Of a stretch of 50,266 nucleotides of DNA, positions 32,435 through 41,962 are shown piece after piece. The notes below the pieces were generated by a model that saw only the letters and a list, made by a program, of their open reading frames with translations, did no database searches and was not told where the DNA came from. Position 1 is the first letter of the stretch, and each line of letters starts with the position of its first letter. The stretch spans positions 1 to 50,266 of the forward strand of contig NZ_VNJI01000054.1 in NCBI RefSeq assembly GCF_007786445.1. The letters are read 5' to 3'. A program made the translations under genes and the position numbers. The stretch is from Paenibacillus cremeus (GTDB lineage Bacteria; Bacillota; Bacilli; Paenibacillales; NBRC-103111).

Positions 32435-32541
32435 GATGTCTCCTCGCCGTTATCAAAGGGGGCACTCGGCCATGCTGTGGGTTGAAATAAACCTTAGACG
32501 CCAGTCGTCGAAGGTATGGTGTGAGGATGGGTTCGATGCCC
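32435..32541 (+). ncRNA. EAR element (epsC leader RNA), copy 3
   Basis: The element runs from GATGTCTCCTCGCC to GATGCCC and contains GGCACTCGGCCATGCTGTGG (32461-32480). In B. subtilis the EAR lies between epsB and epsC; here it is likewise directly upstream of the epsC homologue. The two sister copies at 18472 and 17955 share its conserved blocks while the loops vary in sequence and length, as expected for a structured RNA. Confidence 0.88.
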
Positions 32542-32550
32542 GTTTATCAT

Positions 32551-32606
32551 TAAGTTCTTGACTATGAGGTTTTGTCTTAAAGACCCTATAGTCAAGAACT
32601 TTATTG
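32551..32606 (+). terminator. intrinsic terminator between EAR copy 3 and epsC
   Basis: TAAGTTCTTGACTAT (32551-32565) pairs with ATAGTCAAGAACTT (32588-32601), extended inside by GGTTTT/AAAGACC, and TTTATT follows. It starts 9 bases after the EAR, so it is a likely target of EAR antitermination. Confidence 0.75.
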
Positions 32607-32630
32607 AATTGAATGGAAAGGGTGATTTCA

Positions 32631-34463
32631 TTGACCTACCGCCAAAGATTTTCATTTTTGATTTTATTGGATTCATTTATTGTTCTAACCGCTATCTACT
32701 TCAGTCAGTTTCTGGTGAATGCTACTCTTCATGTCGTGACTGTTCCCATGGTTGTCAGCTCGATTACCCTACTGCTTAGTCATCATCTTTTCTCTGTTCG
32801 TTACAAGCTATATAAAAAGGCTTGGGAATATGCCAGCATCGGGGAGTTATTGATTATTTTTAAGGCAGTCTCTTTCTCTATATTGGCTACCGGCACTGTT
32901 CAGCTCATGATAATGCAAACGACGTTCTTCCGATTGCTTGCCGTGACCTGGATGCTGCACATGCTGTTAATAGGCGGCTCAAGGTTTTGTTGGAGAGTCT
33001 TTCGCGATGCCTATGTTCAGAAGTCTCGCAATAAGAAGCGAACTCTGATCGTCGGTGCAGGGGCGGCAGGGACAATGATTGCAAGACAGCTGATCGGCAA
33101 TAATGAAGCAGAGCTGGTACCGATCGCGTTCATTGATGATAACCTGAAGAAGCAGAAGCTCGACATATTGGGTATACCGGTGGTCGGCGGGAGTGAACAG
33201 ATTGAGAGGGTCGTTACAGAGTGGGGGATCGACAACATTATTATTGCGATTCCCTCTCTAAATAAAAAGCAGTTGAACCGTATCTTCCAGGAATGCGCAA
33301 AAACTGCCGTAAAAACCCAGATATTACCAATGCTTGAGGACATCGTAACGGGGAAAGTAACCGTTAGTCAATTCCGGGATGTAGAGGTAGAGGATTTATT
33401 AGGCCGAGAGCCAGTTGAACTGAATATGGAAAGCATTTCGGAATATATAACGAATAAGGTTGTTCTTGTCACCGGAGCGGGAGGATCGATCGGGTCGGAG
33501 ATTTGCCGGCAAATTGCAAGGTTTCATCCGGATAAGCTAATATTACTTGGACATGGCGAGAACAGCATCTACTCAATTGAGATGGAATTGAAGGATTCGT
33601 TCGGAAATACTCAAATCGAATTTATAACGGAAATCGCCGACATCCAAGATGCAAAAAAAATGATGGCCGTTATGAGCACGTATCACCCTGATGTCGTTTA
33701 TCATGCCGCCGCACATAAGCACGTGCCACTTATGGAACGAAATCCGGAGGAAGCGGTAAAAAACAATGTAATTGGGACGATGAATGTCGCCAAAGCAGCG
33801 AGTCGGTATGGAGTAACTACATTCGTCATGATCTCAACGGATAAAGCGGTCAATCCGACCAGCGTCATGGGGGCTACAAAACGGTTAGCTGAAATGATCG
33901 TTCAGAACATGGATAAGATCAGTAATACCAGGTTTGTTGCCGTACGGTTCGGCAACGTTTTAGGAAGCCGCGGCAGCGTCATTCCTCGATTCAAGAAACA
34001 AATTCAGAGTGGCGGTCCGGTTACGGTTACGCATCCCGACATGGTTCGTTACTTTATGACGATCCCGGAGGCCTCCAGACTGGTCTTGCAAGCTGGTGCT
34101 TTGGCTCAGGGTGGAGAAATTTTCGTCTTGGACATGGGGGAGCCGGTAAAAATCGTGAACCTCGCAAAAAATTTAATCAGGTTATCCGGAAGCTCCATTG
34201 AAGAAATTGGGATTGAATACAGTGGAATTAGACCTGGGGAAAAGCTATTCGAAGAACTGCTTAAGGAAGACGAGATTCATGAGCAGCAGGTTCATCCTAA
34301 GATTTACATAGGGAAAACGGCAGACCTTCTAATCAGCGAAATTGAAGAGGTCATTGACTCGTACGTATCCCTTGATAAAGAAGCGCTAAGGAATCAGTTG
34401 CTAGGTTTAACGAATCAAAAGCTAACACCTAAGCTACCTAAGAAGCTCATATCCACAGGTTAA
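32631..34463 (+). CDS. epsC: EpsC-type nucleotide-sugar 4,6-dehydratase, membrane-bound
   Basis: This homologue of EpsC/PglF/CapD starts the UDP-bacillosamine-type pathway by 4,6-dehydration of UDP-GlcNAc. The 610-residue protein has four N-terminal membrane helices (to about 130), a CoA-binding-like Rossmann domain (LIVGAGAAGTMIARQL) and the SDR domain with VTGAGGSIG (280-288). The active-site pair is Met413-x3-Lys417 (SVMGATK), where Met replaces Tyr as usual in this subfamily. TTG at 32631 is chosen because AAAGGGTG lies 6 bases before it; the ATG at 32613 has no ribosome binding site. It is the first gene of the operon led by EAR copy 3. Confidence 0.93.
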   Translation: MTYRQRFSFLILLDSFIVLTAIYFSQFLVNATLHVVTVPMVVSSITLLLSHHLFSVRYKLYKKAWEYASIGELLIIFKAVSFSILATGTVQLMIMQTTFFRLLAVTWMLHMLLIGGSRFCWRVFRDAYVQKSRNKKRTLIVGAGAAGTMIARQLIGNNEAELVPIAFIDDNLKKQKLDILGIPVVGGSEQIERVVTEWGIDNIIIAIPSLNKKQLNRIFQECAKTAVKTQILPMLEDIVTGKVTVSQFRDVEVEDLLGREPVELNMESISEYITNKVVLVTGAGGSIGSEICRQIARFHPDKLILLGHGENSIYSIEMELKDSFGNTQIEFITEIADIQDAKKMMAVMSTYHPDVVYHAAAHKHVPLMERNPEEAVKNNVIGTMNVAKAASRYGVTTFVMISTDKAVNPTSVMGATKRLAEMIVQNMDKISNTRFVAVRFGNVLGSRGSVIPRFKKQIQSGGPVTVTHPDMVRYFMTIPEASRLVLQAGALAQGGEIFVLDMGEPVKIVNLAKNLIRLSGSSIEEIGIEYSGIRPGEKLFEELLKEDEIHEQQVHPKIYIGKTADLLISEIEEVIDSYVSLDKEALRNQLLGLTNQKLTPKLPKKLISTG

Positions 34464-34499
34464 TACGGAATGCAACGTTTAAAGGAGAGTATGTCAAAC

Positions 34500-35384
34500 A
34501 TGAAACTAAGAAAAGCAATCATTCCTGCCGCTGGGCTTGGAACGAGATTTCTGCCTGCCACTAAAGCAATGCCTAAAGAAATGCTGCCAATCGTAGATAA
34601 ACCTACGATTCAATACATTGTCGAGGAAGCAGTCGACTCGGGGATCGAAGATATTATTATCGTTACTGGAAAGGGTAAAAGAGCGATAGAGGACCACTTC
34701 GATAATTCGTTCGAATTGGAGCAAAATCTTCTGGAAAAACGGAAATTGGATTTGCTGAATGAAGTCCAAAAGTCATCAAAAATGGTTGACATTCATTATA
34801 TCCGACAGAAAGAGCCAAGAGGGCTCGGGCACGCTATCTGGTGCGCTCGCAAATTTATTGGTAACGAGCCATTCGCTGTTCTGTTGGGTGACGATATTGT
34901 GAGTGGCGCCGATAAACCTTGTTTAAAACAGATGATTGAGCAATACGATCGATATAAGGCATCTATTATTGGAGTCAAGCATGTTTCTGATAATGAAGTA
35001 TCCCGGTATGGCATAGTGGATGGAAAAAAAATCGCTGAGCGATTCTACAATGTAAGCAATTTAGTAGAAAAGCCGAAGCTGGAGAATGCGCCATCCAATC
35101 TTGCTATCATGGGGCGCTATATTTTAAGTCCGATGATCTTTGATATTTTGGGCAGTCAAGAGCCAGGTGCCGGTGGAGAAATCCAGCTTACGGACGCGAT
35201 TGCAGGATTGAATCACTTCGAAGCGGTTTATGCTTATGAATTTGAAGGAACTCGATACGATGTCGGAGAGAAAATGGGTTTTATTCAAACGACCATTGAG
35301 TTTGCCCTACAGCGCGAGGATTTGAAGTACAAATTGTTAGATTACCTTTCCAAGATGATGGAAAAGCAATTGCTTAATAAGTGA
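34500..35384 (+). CDS. galU: UTP-glucose-1-phosphate uridylyltransferase
   Basis: It makes UDP-glucose, a donor for EPS synthesis. The 294-residue protein is canonical: KAIIPAAGLGTRFLPATKAM, PKEMLPIVDKPTIQYIVEEA, DIIIVTGKGKRAIEDHFD, RQKEPRGLGHAIWCAR, VLLGDDIV and GRYILSPMIF. AAAGGAG lies 12 bases before the ATG at 34500; the ATG at 34491 is only 3 bases from it, so the start is not certain. The gene is placed between epsC and epsD, where B. subtilis has none. Confidence 0.95.
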   Translation: MKLRKAIIPAAGLGTRFLPATKAMPKEMLPIVDKPTIQYIVEEAVDSGIEDIIIVTGKGKRAIEDHFDNSFELEQNLLEKRKLDLLNEVQKSSKMVDIHYIRQKEPRGLGHAIWCARKFIGNEPFAVLLGDDIVSGADKPCLKQMIEQYDRYKASIIGVKHVSDNEVSRYGIVDGKKIAERFYNVSNLVEKPKLENAPSNLAIMGRYILSPMIFDILGSQEPGAGGEIQLTDAIAGLNHFEAVYAYEFEGTRYDVGEKMGFIQTTIEFALQREDLKYKLLDYLSKMMEKQLLNK

Positions 35385-35413
35385 CCGAAATTATCCAAGA
35401 ACGGGTGGTTTAA

Positions 35414-36580
35414 GTGTCCCCAAAAATCTTGTTTGTTGCAACGGTTGATTATCATTTTAAGGCATTTCATTTGCCCTATCTGGAGTGGCTGCAGCAGCAA
35501 GGCTGGGAGGTTCATGTAGCTGCAAAAGGGAATATGGAGCTTCCGTATGTGGATCGCAAGTATGATCTACCGATCGAACGGTCGCCCTTTCGGAAAGAAA
35601 ACATAAACGCCTATCGTGAGCTAAAATCAATTATGGATAGTAATAAGTATGAAATCGTCCATTGTCATACACCAGTAGGTGGTGTTCTCACCCGCCTTGC
35701 GGCAAGAAAAGCTCGAAAACAAGGGACTAAGGTTATTTATACCGCGCATGGCTTTCATTTTTGTAAGGGTGCACCACTAATAAACTGGGTGACCTACTAC
35801 CCGATCGAAAGACTATTATCCCATTTAACCGATTGCCTTATAACTATCAACGAAGAAGATTATCAGCTCGCTGTGAAGCACAAGTTTAATGCCGGACGTA
35901 TTGAACACGTACATGGGATTGGGGTAGACACAGAGCGCTTTACAACAGTTGGAAAAACACGAAAGCATGAACTGCGACTAAAAGCGGGCTATAAACAAGA
36001 CCAAATTCTGATGTTTTACGCTGCTGAATTTAATAAAAATAAAAATCAGCAGCTTCTGATTAGAGCATTGGCAAAAATTAAAGATGAGGTTCCCCAAGCG
36101 AGACTCTTACTTGCAGGGGAAGGGCATTTAAAAGCAGACTGCATAGAATTGGCTAATCAGCTTGGGATTTCAGGAATGGTTGATTTTTTAGGGTATCGGA
36201 ACGATATCGATGAGTTGCTGCCCTTATCCGATATTGCTGTAGCATCAAGTCTTCGAGAGGGACTGCCAGTAAACATTTTGGAGGCCATGTCATGTGAATT
36301 GCCGGTTGTTGCAACAATGAACAGAGGTCACTCCGAGCTAATTCGGGATATGGAAAATGGTTTTGTTGTGTCTCATAAGGATTATCACCTGTATGCAACA
36401 CAATTGCTTAAACTCTGTCTGTCAACGTCTCTGCGCAAAAATATGGGTATCGCAAGTGCAAATATGGTAAATAAATATTCGCTTTTCGAAGTAAAGATAA
36501 AATTGGGCGAAATATATTCCCAATATATGTCGGGGGAACGCGATGAATCCAAAAGTGAGTATCGTAGTGCCTATATATAA
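35414..36580 (+). CDS. epsD: EpsD-like GT4 glycosyltransferase
   Basis: The 388-residue GT-B enzyme resembles B. subtilis EpsD. It opens PKILFVATVDYHFKAFHLPY, then has VIYTAHGFHFCKGAPLINWV and PIERLLSHLTDCLITIN, and a donor site with SSLREGLPVNILEAMSCELP. It would add an early sugar of the repeat. GTG start, with GGGTGG about 8 bases upstream. It overlaps the following GT2 gene by 38 bp. Confidence 0.9.
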   Translation: MSPKILFVATVDYHFKAFHLPYLEWLQQQGWEVHVAAKGNMELPYVDRKYDLPIERSPFRKENINAYRELKSIMDSNKYEIVHCHTPVGGVLTRLAARKARKQGTKVIYTAHGFHFCKGAPLINWVTYYPIERLLSHLTDCLITINEEDYQLAVKHKFNAGRIEHVHGIGVDTERFTTVGKTRKHELRLKAGYKQDQILMFYAAEFNKNKNQQLLIRALAKIKDEVPQARLLLAGEGHLKADCIELANQLGISGMVDFLGYRNDIDELLPLSDIAVASSLREGLPVNILEAMSCELPVVATMNRGHSELIRDMENGFVVSHKDYHLYATQLLKLCLSTSLRKNMGIASANMVNKYSLFEVKIKLGEIYSQYMSGERDESKSEYRSAYI

Positions 36581-37610
36581 TATGGAAAACTATTTGAGTA
36601 GATGTTTGGATAGCTTGTTGTCTCAAAGGTTGTCGGATATTGAGATTATCGCGGTAAATGACGGCTCTACGGATACGAGCTTACAAATTCTTCAGGAGTA
36701 TGCAAATAGAGATAAACGTTTGTTAATTATAGAAAAACAAAATGGTGGTGTCTCATCTGCGCGAAATGAAGGATTGAGTATCGCGAGAGGACAATATATC
36801 GGCTTTGTCGATCCAGATGACTGGGTGGATTCGGAAATGTATAGAGCACTGTATGAAACAGCTGTCCAGGAGAAAGCTGATATCGCCATGTGCTCCTATA
36901 TGCGTGAGTTTGGCACCCATGCAAAGGAGAAGGATTTCCCCCTTCCGGATAAGGTATCTTATAGTGGTGACGAAGTTCAATCTAAGATTCTTCGTCGCTT
37001 GGTGGGCCCGTTAAATGAAGAGATCTCCAATCCGGAGCTTCTTGATGCCTGGGGAACTGTATGGTCAAAGTTATATCGATCAGAAATCATTAAAGAAAAT
37101 GGTGTTCAATTCGTAGATCTCAGTATTGTAGGGACCAACGAGGATTCACTTTTTAATATACACACGTTCTATTATGCAAAATCGTTTGTCTTTCTCAATA
37201 GACCTTATTATCATTATTGGCGCGTGAATACAACTTCGGTTACAACGGGTTATAAGCCGGATCTTATAAATAAATGGTTTACCCTTTACAGTACGATTGA
37301 AAGATTCTTAACCGAAAAAAGGATGCTTCCAGAGTTTCATTGTGCTCTAAACAATCGGATTTGTCTTAATGCTTTAGGACTTGGCTTAAACACTGTTAGT
37401 TTAAGCAATAAAGTCCCCTTTTGGCGGAAGATTAGCATGTTAAACTCGATTTTGAATGATAGCAGAATAAAGCACTCCTTCAAGCACCTTGAAATGAAGT
37501 ATTTTTCAATTGTTTGGAGGTTGTTTTATTTCTGTGCGAAATATAGGTTTGCTGTGGGATTTTATATGATGTTAGTAACCATGGATCGTCTTAGAAAGAT
37601 TATTAGATAG
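36543..37610 (+). CDS. GT2-family glycosyltransferase (EpsE/EpsJ-like)
   Basis: The 355-residue enzyme has an N-terminal GT-A domain: PKVSIVVPIYNMENYLSRCL, VNDGSTDTS and FVDPDDWVDSEMY. The C-terminal half is variable and contains WGTVWSKLYRSEII and GTNEDSLFN. By position it corresponds to epsE, but at 355 residues it is longer than B. subtilis EpsE, so I give no symbol. Whether it also acts as a flagellar clutch cannot be told. It overlaps epsD. Confidence 0.9.
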   Translation: MNPKVSIVVPIYNMENYLSRCLDSLLSQRLSDIEIIAVNDGSTDTSLQILQEYANRDKRLLIIEKQNGGVSSARNEGLSIARGQYIGFVDPDDWVDSEMYRALYETAVQEKADIAMCSYMREFGTHAKEKDFPLPDKVSYSGDEVQSKILRRLVGPLNEEISNPELLDAWGTVWSKLYRSEIIKENGVQFVDLSIVGTNEDSLFNIHTFYYAKSFVFLNRPYYHYWRVNTTSVTTGYKPDLINKWFTLYSTIERFLTEKRMLPEFHCALNNRICLNALGLGLNTVSLSNKVPFWRKISMLNSILNDSRIKHSFKHLEMKYFSIVWRLFYFCAKYRFAVGFYMMLVTMDRLRKIIR

Positions 37611-37621
37611 GAGCGATATTT

Positions 37622-38731
37622 TTGGAACCAGTTCGTATACTCCAAGTAGTCACCATTATGAATCGTGGTGGACTTGAAACAATGTTAATGAATTACTATC
37701 GACAAATGGACCGCAGCCGGATTCAGTTTGATTTTATGGTGCATAGGGCTGAAAAGGGCCAGTACGATGATGAAATCTCGCGTCTCGGAGGGAAAATTTA
37801 TCGAATGCCGCAAATACGACCAGGCAACTACGGAGTATATTTCAAAATGTTAGATGAGTTTTTCGTAAATCATCCTGAATATAGATTGATACATTCTCAT
37901 ATAAACGAGAATAGCAGTTTTGTACTACGGGCGGCAAAACAAGCGGGTGTTCATTCTCGTATTGCACATAGTCACACAAGTAATCTAGGGGTTGATTTTA
38001 AATTACCTTTTCGAATATATGCGAGACTGTTTATGAAGAATAGCGCTAGCATGTATTTTGCATGTTCAGAATCCGCGGGCCAATGGCTATTTGGAAAAAA
38101 ACTTTTAAATTCAGGGAATGTAACAATTCTCAAGAATGCAATAAATTTGGATGAATTTAGATATAGTTCTGAATTGAGAAACGAAATCAGAAAAAAGTTG
38201 AATATCGTCGGTGGTAAATTAGTTGTTGGACATGTGGGTAGATTTCACAAGTCAAAAAATCATGAATTCCTGATAGATATATTTAAAGCCTTGAATAAGA
38301 AGAATCCGAACTCCGTACTTCTATTGGCGGGGGATGGTGAGGAACGCCAATATATTGAAGAAAAGGTTTCTAACCTAGGCCTAACTTCTGCTGTTATATT
38401 TCTAGGCATTAGAGATGATATAGCAAGGGTCATGCAGGCGATGGATATATTCTTATTTCCTTCTTTTTTTGAAGGTGCCCCCGTAGTAATGATAGAAGCA
38501 CAGGCTACAGGATTAACATGTGTAGTATCAGATACAATAACTCGTGAAATTGACTTAACTGGTCGTGTGAAGTACATGAGTCTTAAGGAATCGCCAGATG
38601 TATGGGCGGATTCGATTCTTGCATTACCCCAGGAGCATGAAGATACAACAGATCTGTTACGCCAAAAAGGATATGATATCGTTACAACCGCTAATAGTTT
38701 AGGTGAATTTTATTTGGATAATGTTTTGTAG
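37622..38731 (+). CDS. epsF: EpsF-like GT4 glycosyltransferase
   Basis: The 369-residue GT-B enzyme opens VRILQVVTIMNRGGLETMLM, followed by MDRSRIQFDFMVHRAEKGQY and HSHINENSSFVLRAAKQAGV, typical of EpsF. The C-terminal part has VVGHVGRFHKSKNHEFLIDI and PSFFEGAPVVMIEAQATGL. The start is TTG with AGGAGCG about 8 bases upstream. It keeps the eps gene order D-E-F. Confidence 0.9.
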   Translation: MEPVRILQVVTIMNRGGLETMLMNYYRQMDRSRIQFDFMVHRAEKGQYDDEISRLGGKIYRMPQIRPGNYGVYFKMLDEFFVNHPEYRLIHSHINENSSFVLRAAKQAGVHSRIAHSHTSNLGVDFKLPFRIYARLFMKNSASMYFACSESAGQWLFGKKLLNSGNVTILKNAINLDEFRYSSELRNEIRKKLNIVGGKLVVGHVGRFHKSKNHEFLIDIFKALNKKNPNSVLLLAGDGEERQYIEEKVSNLGLTSAVIFLGIRDDIARVMQAMDIFLFPSFFEGAPVVMIEAQATGLTCVVSDTITREIDLTGRVKYMSLKESPDVWADSILALPQEHEDTTDLLRQKGYDIVTTANSLGEFYLDNVL

Positions 38732-38766
38732 TTCAAGTAAGTTTAGAGTTTATGGGGGATTAAACA

Positions 38767-39666
38767 ATGAGTCATACATTAACTGTTTTTACGCCTACAT
38801 TTAACCGAGCATATACACTTCATCTTTGTTACGAAAGTTTAAAACGTCAAACTTGTAAGGATTTCATTTGGTTGATTATAGATGACGGATCTACGGATAA
38901 AACAAGGGAACTTGTTAATGACTGGATTTCAGAGAATTTGGTTCCAATCCGTTATCATTTTCAAGAGAATCAAGGAATGCACGGAGCGCATAATACTGCC
39001 TATGAGTTGATCGATACGGAACTCAACGTATGCATTGATTCGGATGACTATATGGCCAATGATGCTGTTGAGAAAATTGTTTCATTTTGGAAGAAACATG
39101 GTAACGAAAGGTTTGCGGGGATTATTGGATTGGATGCCACTCCAAATGGCGAAATAATTGGAACCGAACTACCGGGACATTTAAAGGTGGCTAAGTTATC
39201 GGATATATATTCTAAGCATAGAGTCCAAGGCGATAAAAAGCTGGTATATCGATCAGAGCTTACACGGAGGAGTCCACCGTATCCGGTTTTTCCTGGTGAA
39301 AAGTACTGTCCTCTTAGTTATAAGTATGTTCTAATCGATCAAGACTGTCCCTTGCTTATTATGAACGAAATCCTGTGCCACGTTGAATATTTGGTGGACG
39401 GTTCAAGTATGAACATCGTCAAACAGTATAAGAGGAACCCTCAGGGATTCCTATTTTTTAGAAAAATCGCTATGCAGTATGCACCCTCGTTTAAAGAAAG
39501 ATATCGCGAAGCTATGCACTATGTTTCAAGCAGCATAATGATTCGAAATTACAAATTTTTGTTCGAGTCCCCATGTAAATGGACTACTTTATTGGCTGTA
39601 CCATTTGGCACGTTGCTTTATGTATATATCCAAAACACAAATAGGGCAACTGTTATGAAGAAGTAA
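38767..39666 (+). CDS. GT2-family glycosyltransferase
   Basis: The 299-residue protein has a GT-A core: LTVFTPTFNRAYTLHLCYES, IDDGSTDKT and CIDSDDYMANDAVEK. The later VDGSSMNIVKQYKRNP and the basic C-terminus are family-variable. It occupies the position between epsF and epsG. TTATGGGGGATT before the ATG provides a weak ribosome binding site. Confidence 0.9.
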   Translation: MSHTLTVFTPTFNRAYTLHLCYESLKRQTCKDFIWLIIDDGSTDKTRELVNDWISENLVPIRYHFQENQGMHGAHNTAYELIDTELNVCIDSDDYMANDAVEKIVSFWKKHGNERFAGIIGLDATPNGEIIGTELPGHLKVAKLSDIYSKHRVQGDKKLVYRSELTRRSPPYPVFPGEKYCPLSYKYVLIDQDCPLLIMNEILCHVEYLVDGSSMNIVKQYKRNPQGFLFFRKIAMQYAPSFKERYREAMHYVSSSIMIRNYKFLFESPCKWTTLLAVPFGTLLYVYIQNTNRATVMKK

Positions 39667-39709
39667 AAATGAACGATATGTCCTTATTCAGTGAGAGGGA
39701 ATATTGTAA

Positions 39710-40777
39710 ATGACTATATTATGGCTTACATTGTTTAGTGCATTTGTTATATCACTATTTTCCAGATATCTAGCAAAACCTGCAGCGGTGGGAACTGTTT
39801 TTATTCAACCAAATAAGTTTTATGTATTCATTGCGATGATAATCATAGTGCTTGTATCCGGTTTAAGGAAAAATATCGGCGATACGTTTTTCTATATGTA
39901 TTCTTATACACTTATTCATTTGAATTTGGGAGATATTGGATTAAAGGGGGAGTTTGGATTTGCATTTTTGCAATATTTGTTACAGCAAATATCGGCTGAC
40001 CCCCAAATACTGATTTTCACAGTTGCCTTGATAACGAACGTTCTTGTTATCATTGTTTTATACAAATACTCGAGATTATTTGAATTAAGTATCTATTTAT
40101 ACTTTACTACCGGACTGCTTCTAACATCCATGAATGGAATCAGGCAGTTTCTTGCTGCCGCCATATTGTTCATGGCAACCAAATATATATTCGATGGCAG
40201 CTGGAAAAAGTATATTGCCGTAGTGCTATTTGCTTCCACAATCCATCAATCTGCACTTATCCTCATACCGATTTACTTTATTGTAAGAAGGAAAGCGTGG
40301 ACTACACAAACCTATATCTTGCTTGCTTTTGCAGTAATTTTCGTTATAGGCTTTAATACACTTTCACAAGCGTTATTTTCGGTTATACAGGATACGAAAT
40401 ATAGCGAATATCAAGCTCTTGAAACACACGGAGCTAATTTTTTGAGAGCAATTGTGTGTGCTGTTCCCGTCGTTCTAGCCTATTTCGGGAGAGATAAGCT
40501 CAGAGAGATCTTTCCCGATAGTGACTATGTTGTAAACATGTGCTTAATTAATCTGGTTTTCATGCTAATCGCAACGCAGCAGTGGATTTTTGCCAGGTTT
40601 AGTTTTTATTTCGGTTTATATAATCTGATCTTAATCCCTTGGGTAGTCAAGCTGTTTCCCAAAAAGGAACAGAAGTTAATTTATTTCGCGATTCTCATTT
40701 GTTACCTTATTTATTATTATTACGAAAATACAATCAGCTTGGATATTGTTTACAAAAGCGACTATATTAAATTTTAA
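39710..40777 (+). CDS. epsG: EpsG-family EPS polymerase
   Basis: This 355-residue protein with about ten membrane helices fits the EpsG polymerase family (PF14897). A conserved segment after the second helix reads SGLRKNIGDTFFYMYSY and a later one MNGIRQFLAAAILFMATKYI. It would link the repeat units outside the membrane. GAGAGGGAATATTGTAA precedes the ATG. It is the only polymerase candidate in the window. Confidence 0.88.
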   Translation: MTILWLTLFSAFVISLFSRYLAKPAAVGTVFIQPNKFYVFIAMIIIVLVSGLRKNIGDTFFYMYSYTLIHLNLGDIGLKGEFGFAFLQYLLQQISADPQILIFTVALITNVLVIIVLYKYSRLFELSIYLYFTTGLLLTSMNGIRQFLAAAILFMATKYIFDGSWKKYIAVVLFASTIHQSALILIPIYFIVRRKAWTTQTYILLAFAVIFVIGFNTLSQALFSVIQDTKYSEYQALETHGANFLRAIVCAVPVVLAYFGRDKLREIFPDSDYVVNMCLINLVFMLIATQQWIFARFSFYFGLYNLILIPWVVKLFPKKEQKLIYFAILICYLIYYYYENTISLDIVYKSDYIKF

Positions 40778-40807
40778 TCGGAGGTAAGTTCGAGTGAGGA
40801 TTGAAAC

Positions 40808-40954
40808 ATGAATATCTCCCAAAAATTATCACAACAACAGCTACAGGAGATACTGGAGGACATATACAAGAAAGGGCATGAATCTACGGATGTCTGTGTG
40901 AAGGATATTATCGAGGATCTAAAACGACAAATATTATCAGTAATATCTTCATAG
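40808..40954 (+). CDS. small hypothetical protein (48 aa)
   Basis: The peptide begins MNISQKLSQQQLQEILEDIY and ends DLKRQILSVISS. It is predicted to be mostly helical and acidic in the middle. GTGAGGA lies 8 bases before the ATG. It fills the gap between epsG and the propeller protein and is in line with the operon. I recognise no family; it could be a small regulator or an unrelated short ORF. Confidence 0.5.
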   Translation: MNISQKLSQQQLQEILEDIYKKGHESTDVCVKDIIEDLKRQILSVISS

Positions 40955-40972
40955 GAAGAAAAGAGGGGAAGA

Positions 40973-41962
40973 ATGTCGTTAACCAAATTTACGTCGCTGA
41001 AAACGGCCCTGAATCTGTTGTCTCTAATACGCGAAGGAATGCTCACCTCTTTGTGGTCGATCAAAGTGTTTACTTCGAACTCCATGATTTCTGCGCCTCC
41101 ACATGAATATCATTTGGATAAGCCGACTTTGCAGGCTTCGGATGTTAAGGATGTTCCAGCGGAATTCGTTGCTGACCCCTTTATTATCGTACATGAAAAT
41201 AAGTATTACATGTTTTTTGAAGTGTTAAATAAAGCATCGGGGCGCGGAGAGATCGGCTTAGCCATCAGCAATGACGGGGAAGAGTGGATGTACGAAAAAA
41301 TCGTGATGAACGAAAAGCATCATTTATCCTATCCCCAGGTATTTAAATTCAAGGATGAAATCTACATGCTTCCCGAAACGGAACAAACGCAGGGGGTCTT
41401 GTTGTACAAAGCAACAAACTTTCCGTTCGAATGGGAAATAGCCTGCAAATTATTTAGCGGCAGGTATGTGGATCCATCTATTTTTGAATTCGATAACAAG
41501 TGGTGGATATTTGCCGGATCTGAAGGCAAGAATCTGCATCTGTTTCACTCCGACAGCCTTGAAGGCCCATGGGTCGAGCATCCCCAAAGTCCGATTATTA
41601 CCAATAACAGCAGCATCTCCCGGCCCGGCGGCCGAATTATCGTTCAGAATGGGGAGATTTATCGATATACCCAGGACGGCAAGGACTATTATGGGAAAGC
41701 AACCAGGGTATTTAAGATCATTAAGCTTACGGACTCTGAGTACGAGGAAGAGGAGGCAGAGCTGATTTTAAGCGGTACAAACAGAGACAACGACTGGAGA
41801 CGGGATGGGATGCATCATATTGATCAAGTGAAAATTCAAGACGGTCAATGGCTTGTCGCTGTGGATGGCCATCGATTTAGGAAAATAAATTATTTTTTTT
41901 GGAAGCTGGATCGGATGTTTTCCAAAATACAACTCAAAATACGCGAGGCTTTGTCTCTATGA
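40973..41962 (+). CDS. beta-propeller glycosyl-hydrolase/transferase-like protein (GINT1 N-terminal type)
   Basis: The 329-residue protein shows five-bladed propeller repeats of GH43/68 style: EFVADPFIIVHENKYYMFFE, EIGLAISNDGEEW, LSYPQVFKFKDEIYMLPE, YVDPSIFEFDNKWWIFAG and SRPGGRIIVQNGEIYRYTQD. Proteins of this kind are found in EPS loci, often fused to formyltransferase domains, and are annotated after the N-terminal domain of glucosamine inositolphosphorylceramide transferase. The activity is unproven; it may modify or transfer a sugar. No signal peptide is visible. The stop overlaps the epsL start (ATGA). Confidence 0.72.
   Translation: MSLTKFTSLKTALNLLSLIREGMLTSLWSIKVFTSNSMISAPPHEYHLDKPTLQASDVKDVPAEFVADPFIIVHENKYYMFFEVLNKASGRGEIGLAISNDGEEWMYEKIVMNEKHHLSYPQVFKFKDEIYMLPETEQTQGVLLYKATNFPFEWEIACKLFSGRYVDPSIFEFDNKWWIFAGSEGKNLHLFHSDSLEGPWVEHPQSPIITNNSSISRPGGRIIVQNGEIYRYTQDGKDYYGKATRVFKIIKLTDSEYEEEEAELILSGTNRDNDWRRDGMHHIDQVKIQDGQWLVAVDGHRFRKINYFFWKLDRMFSKIQLKIREALSL

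Noticed and set aside
32551..32601. GTTCTTG/CAAGAAC arms after EAR copy 3 as another SinR operator
   Set aside because: The arms are far apart and form a stem with a T-rich tail, which is better explained as the terminator.
41466..41765. 99-residue ORF inside the propeller gene
   Set aside because: Same strand, other frame, entirely inside a gene with clear propeller repeats; no ribosome binding site or recognisable domain.
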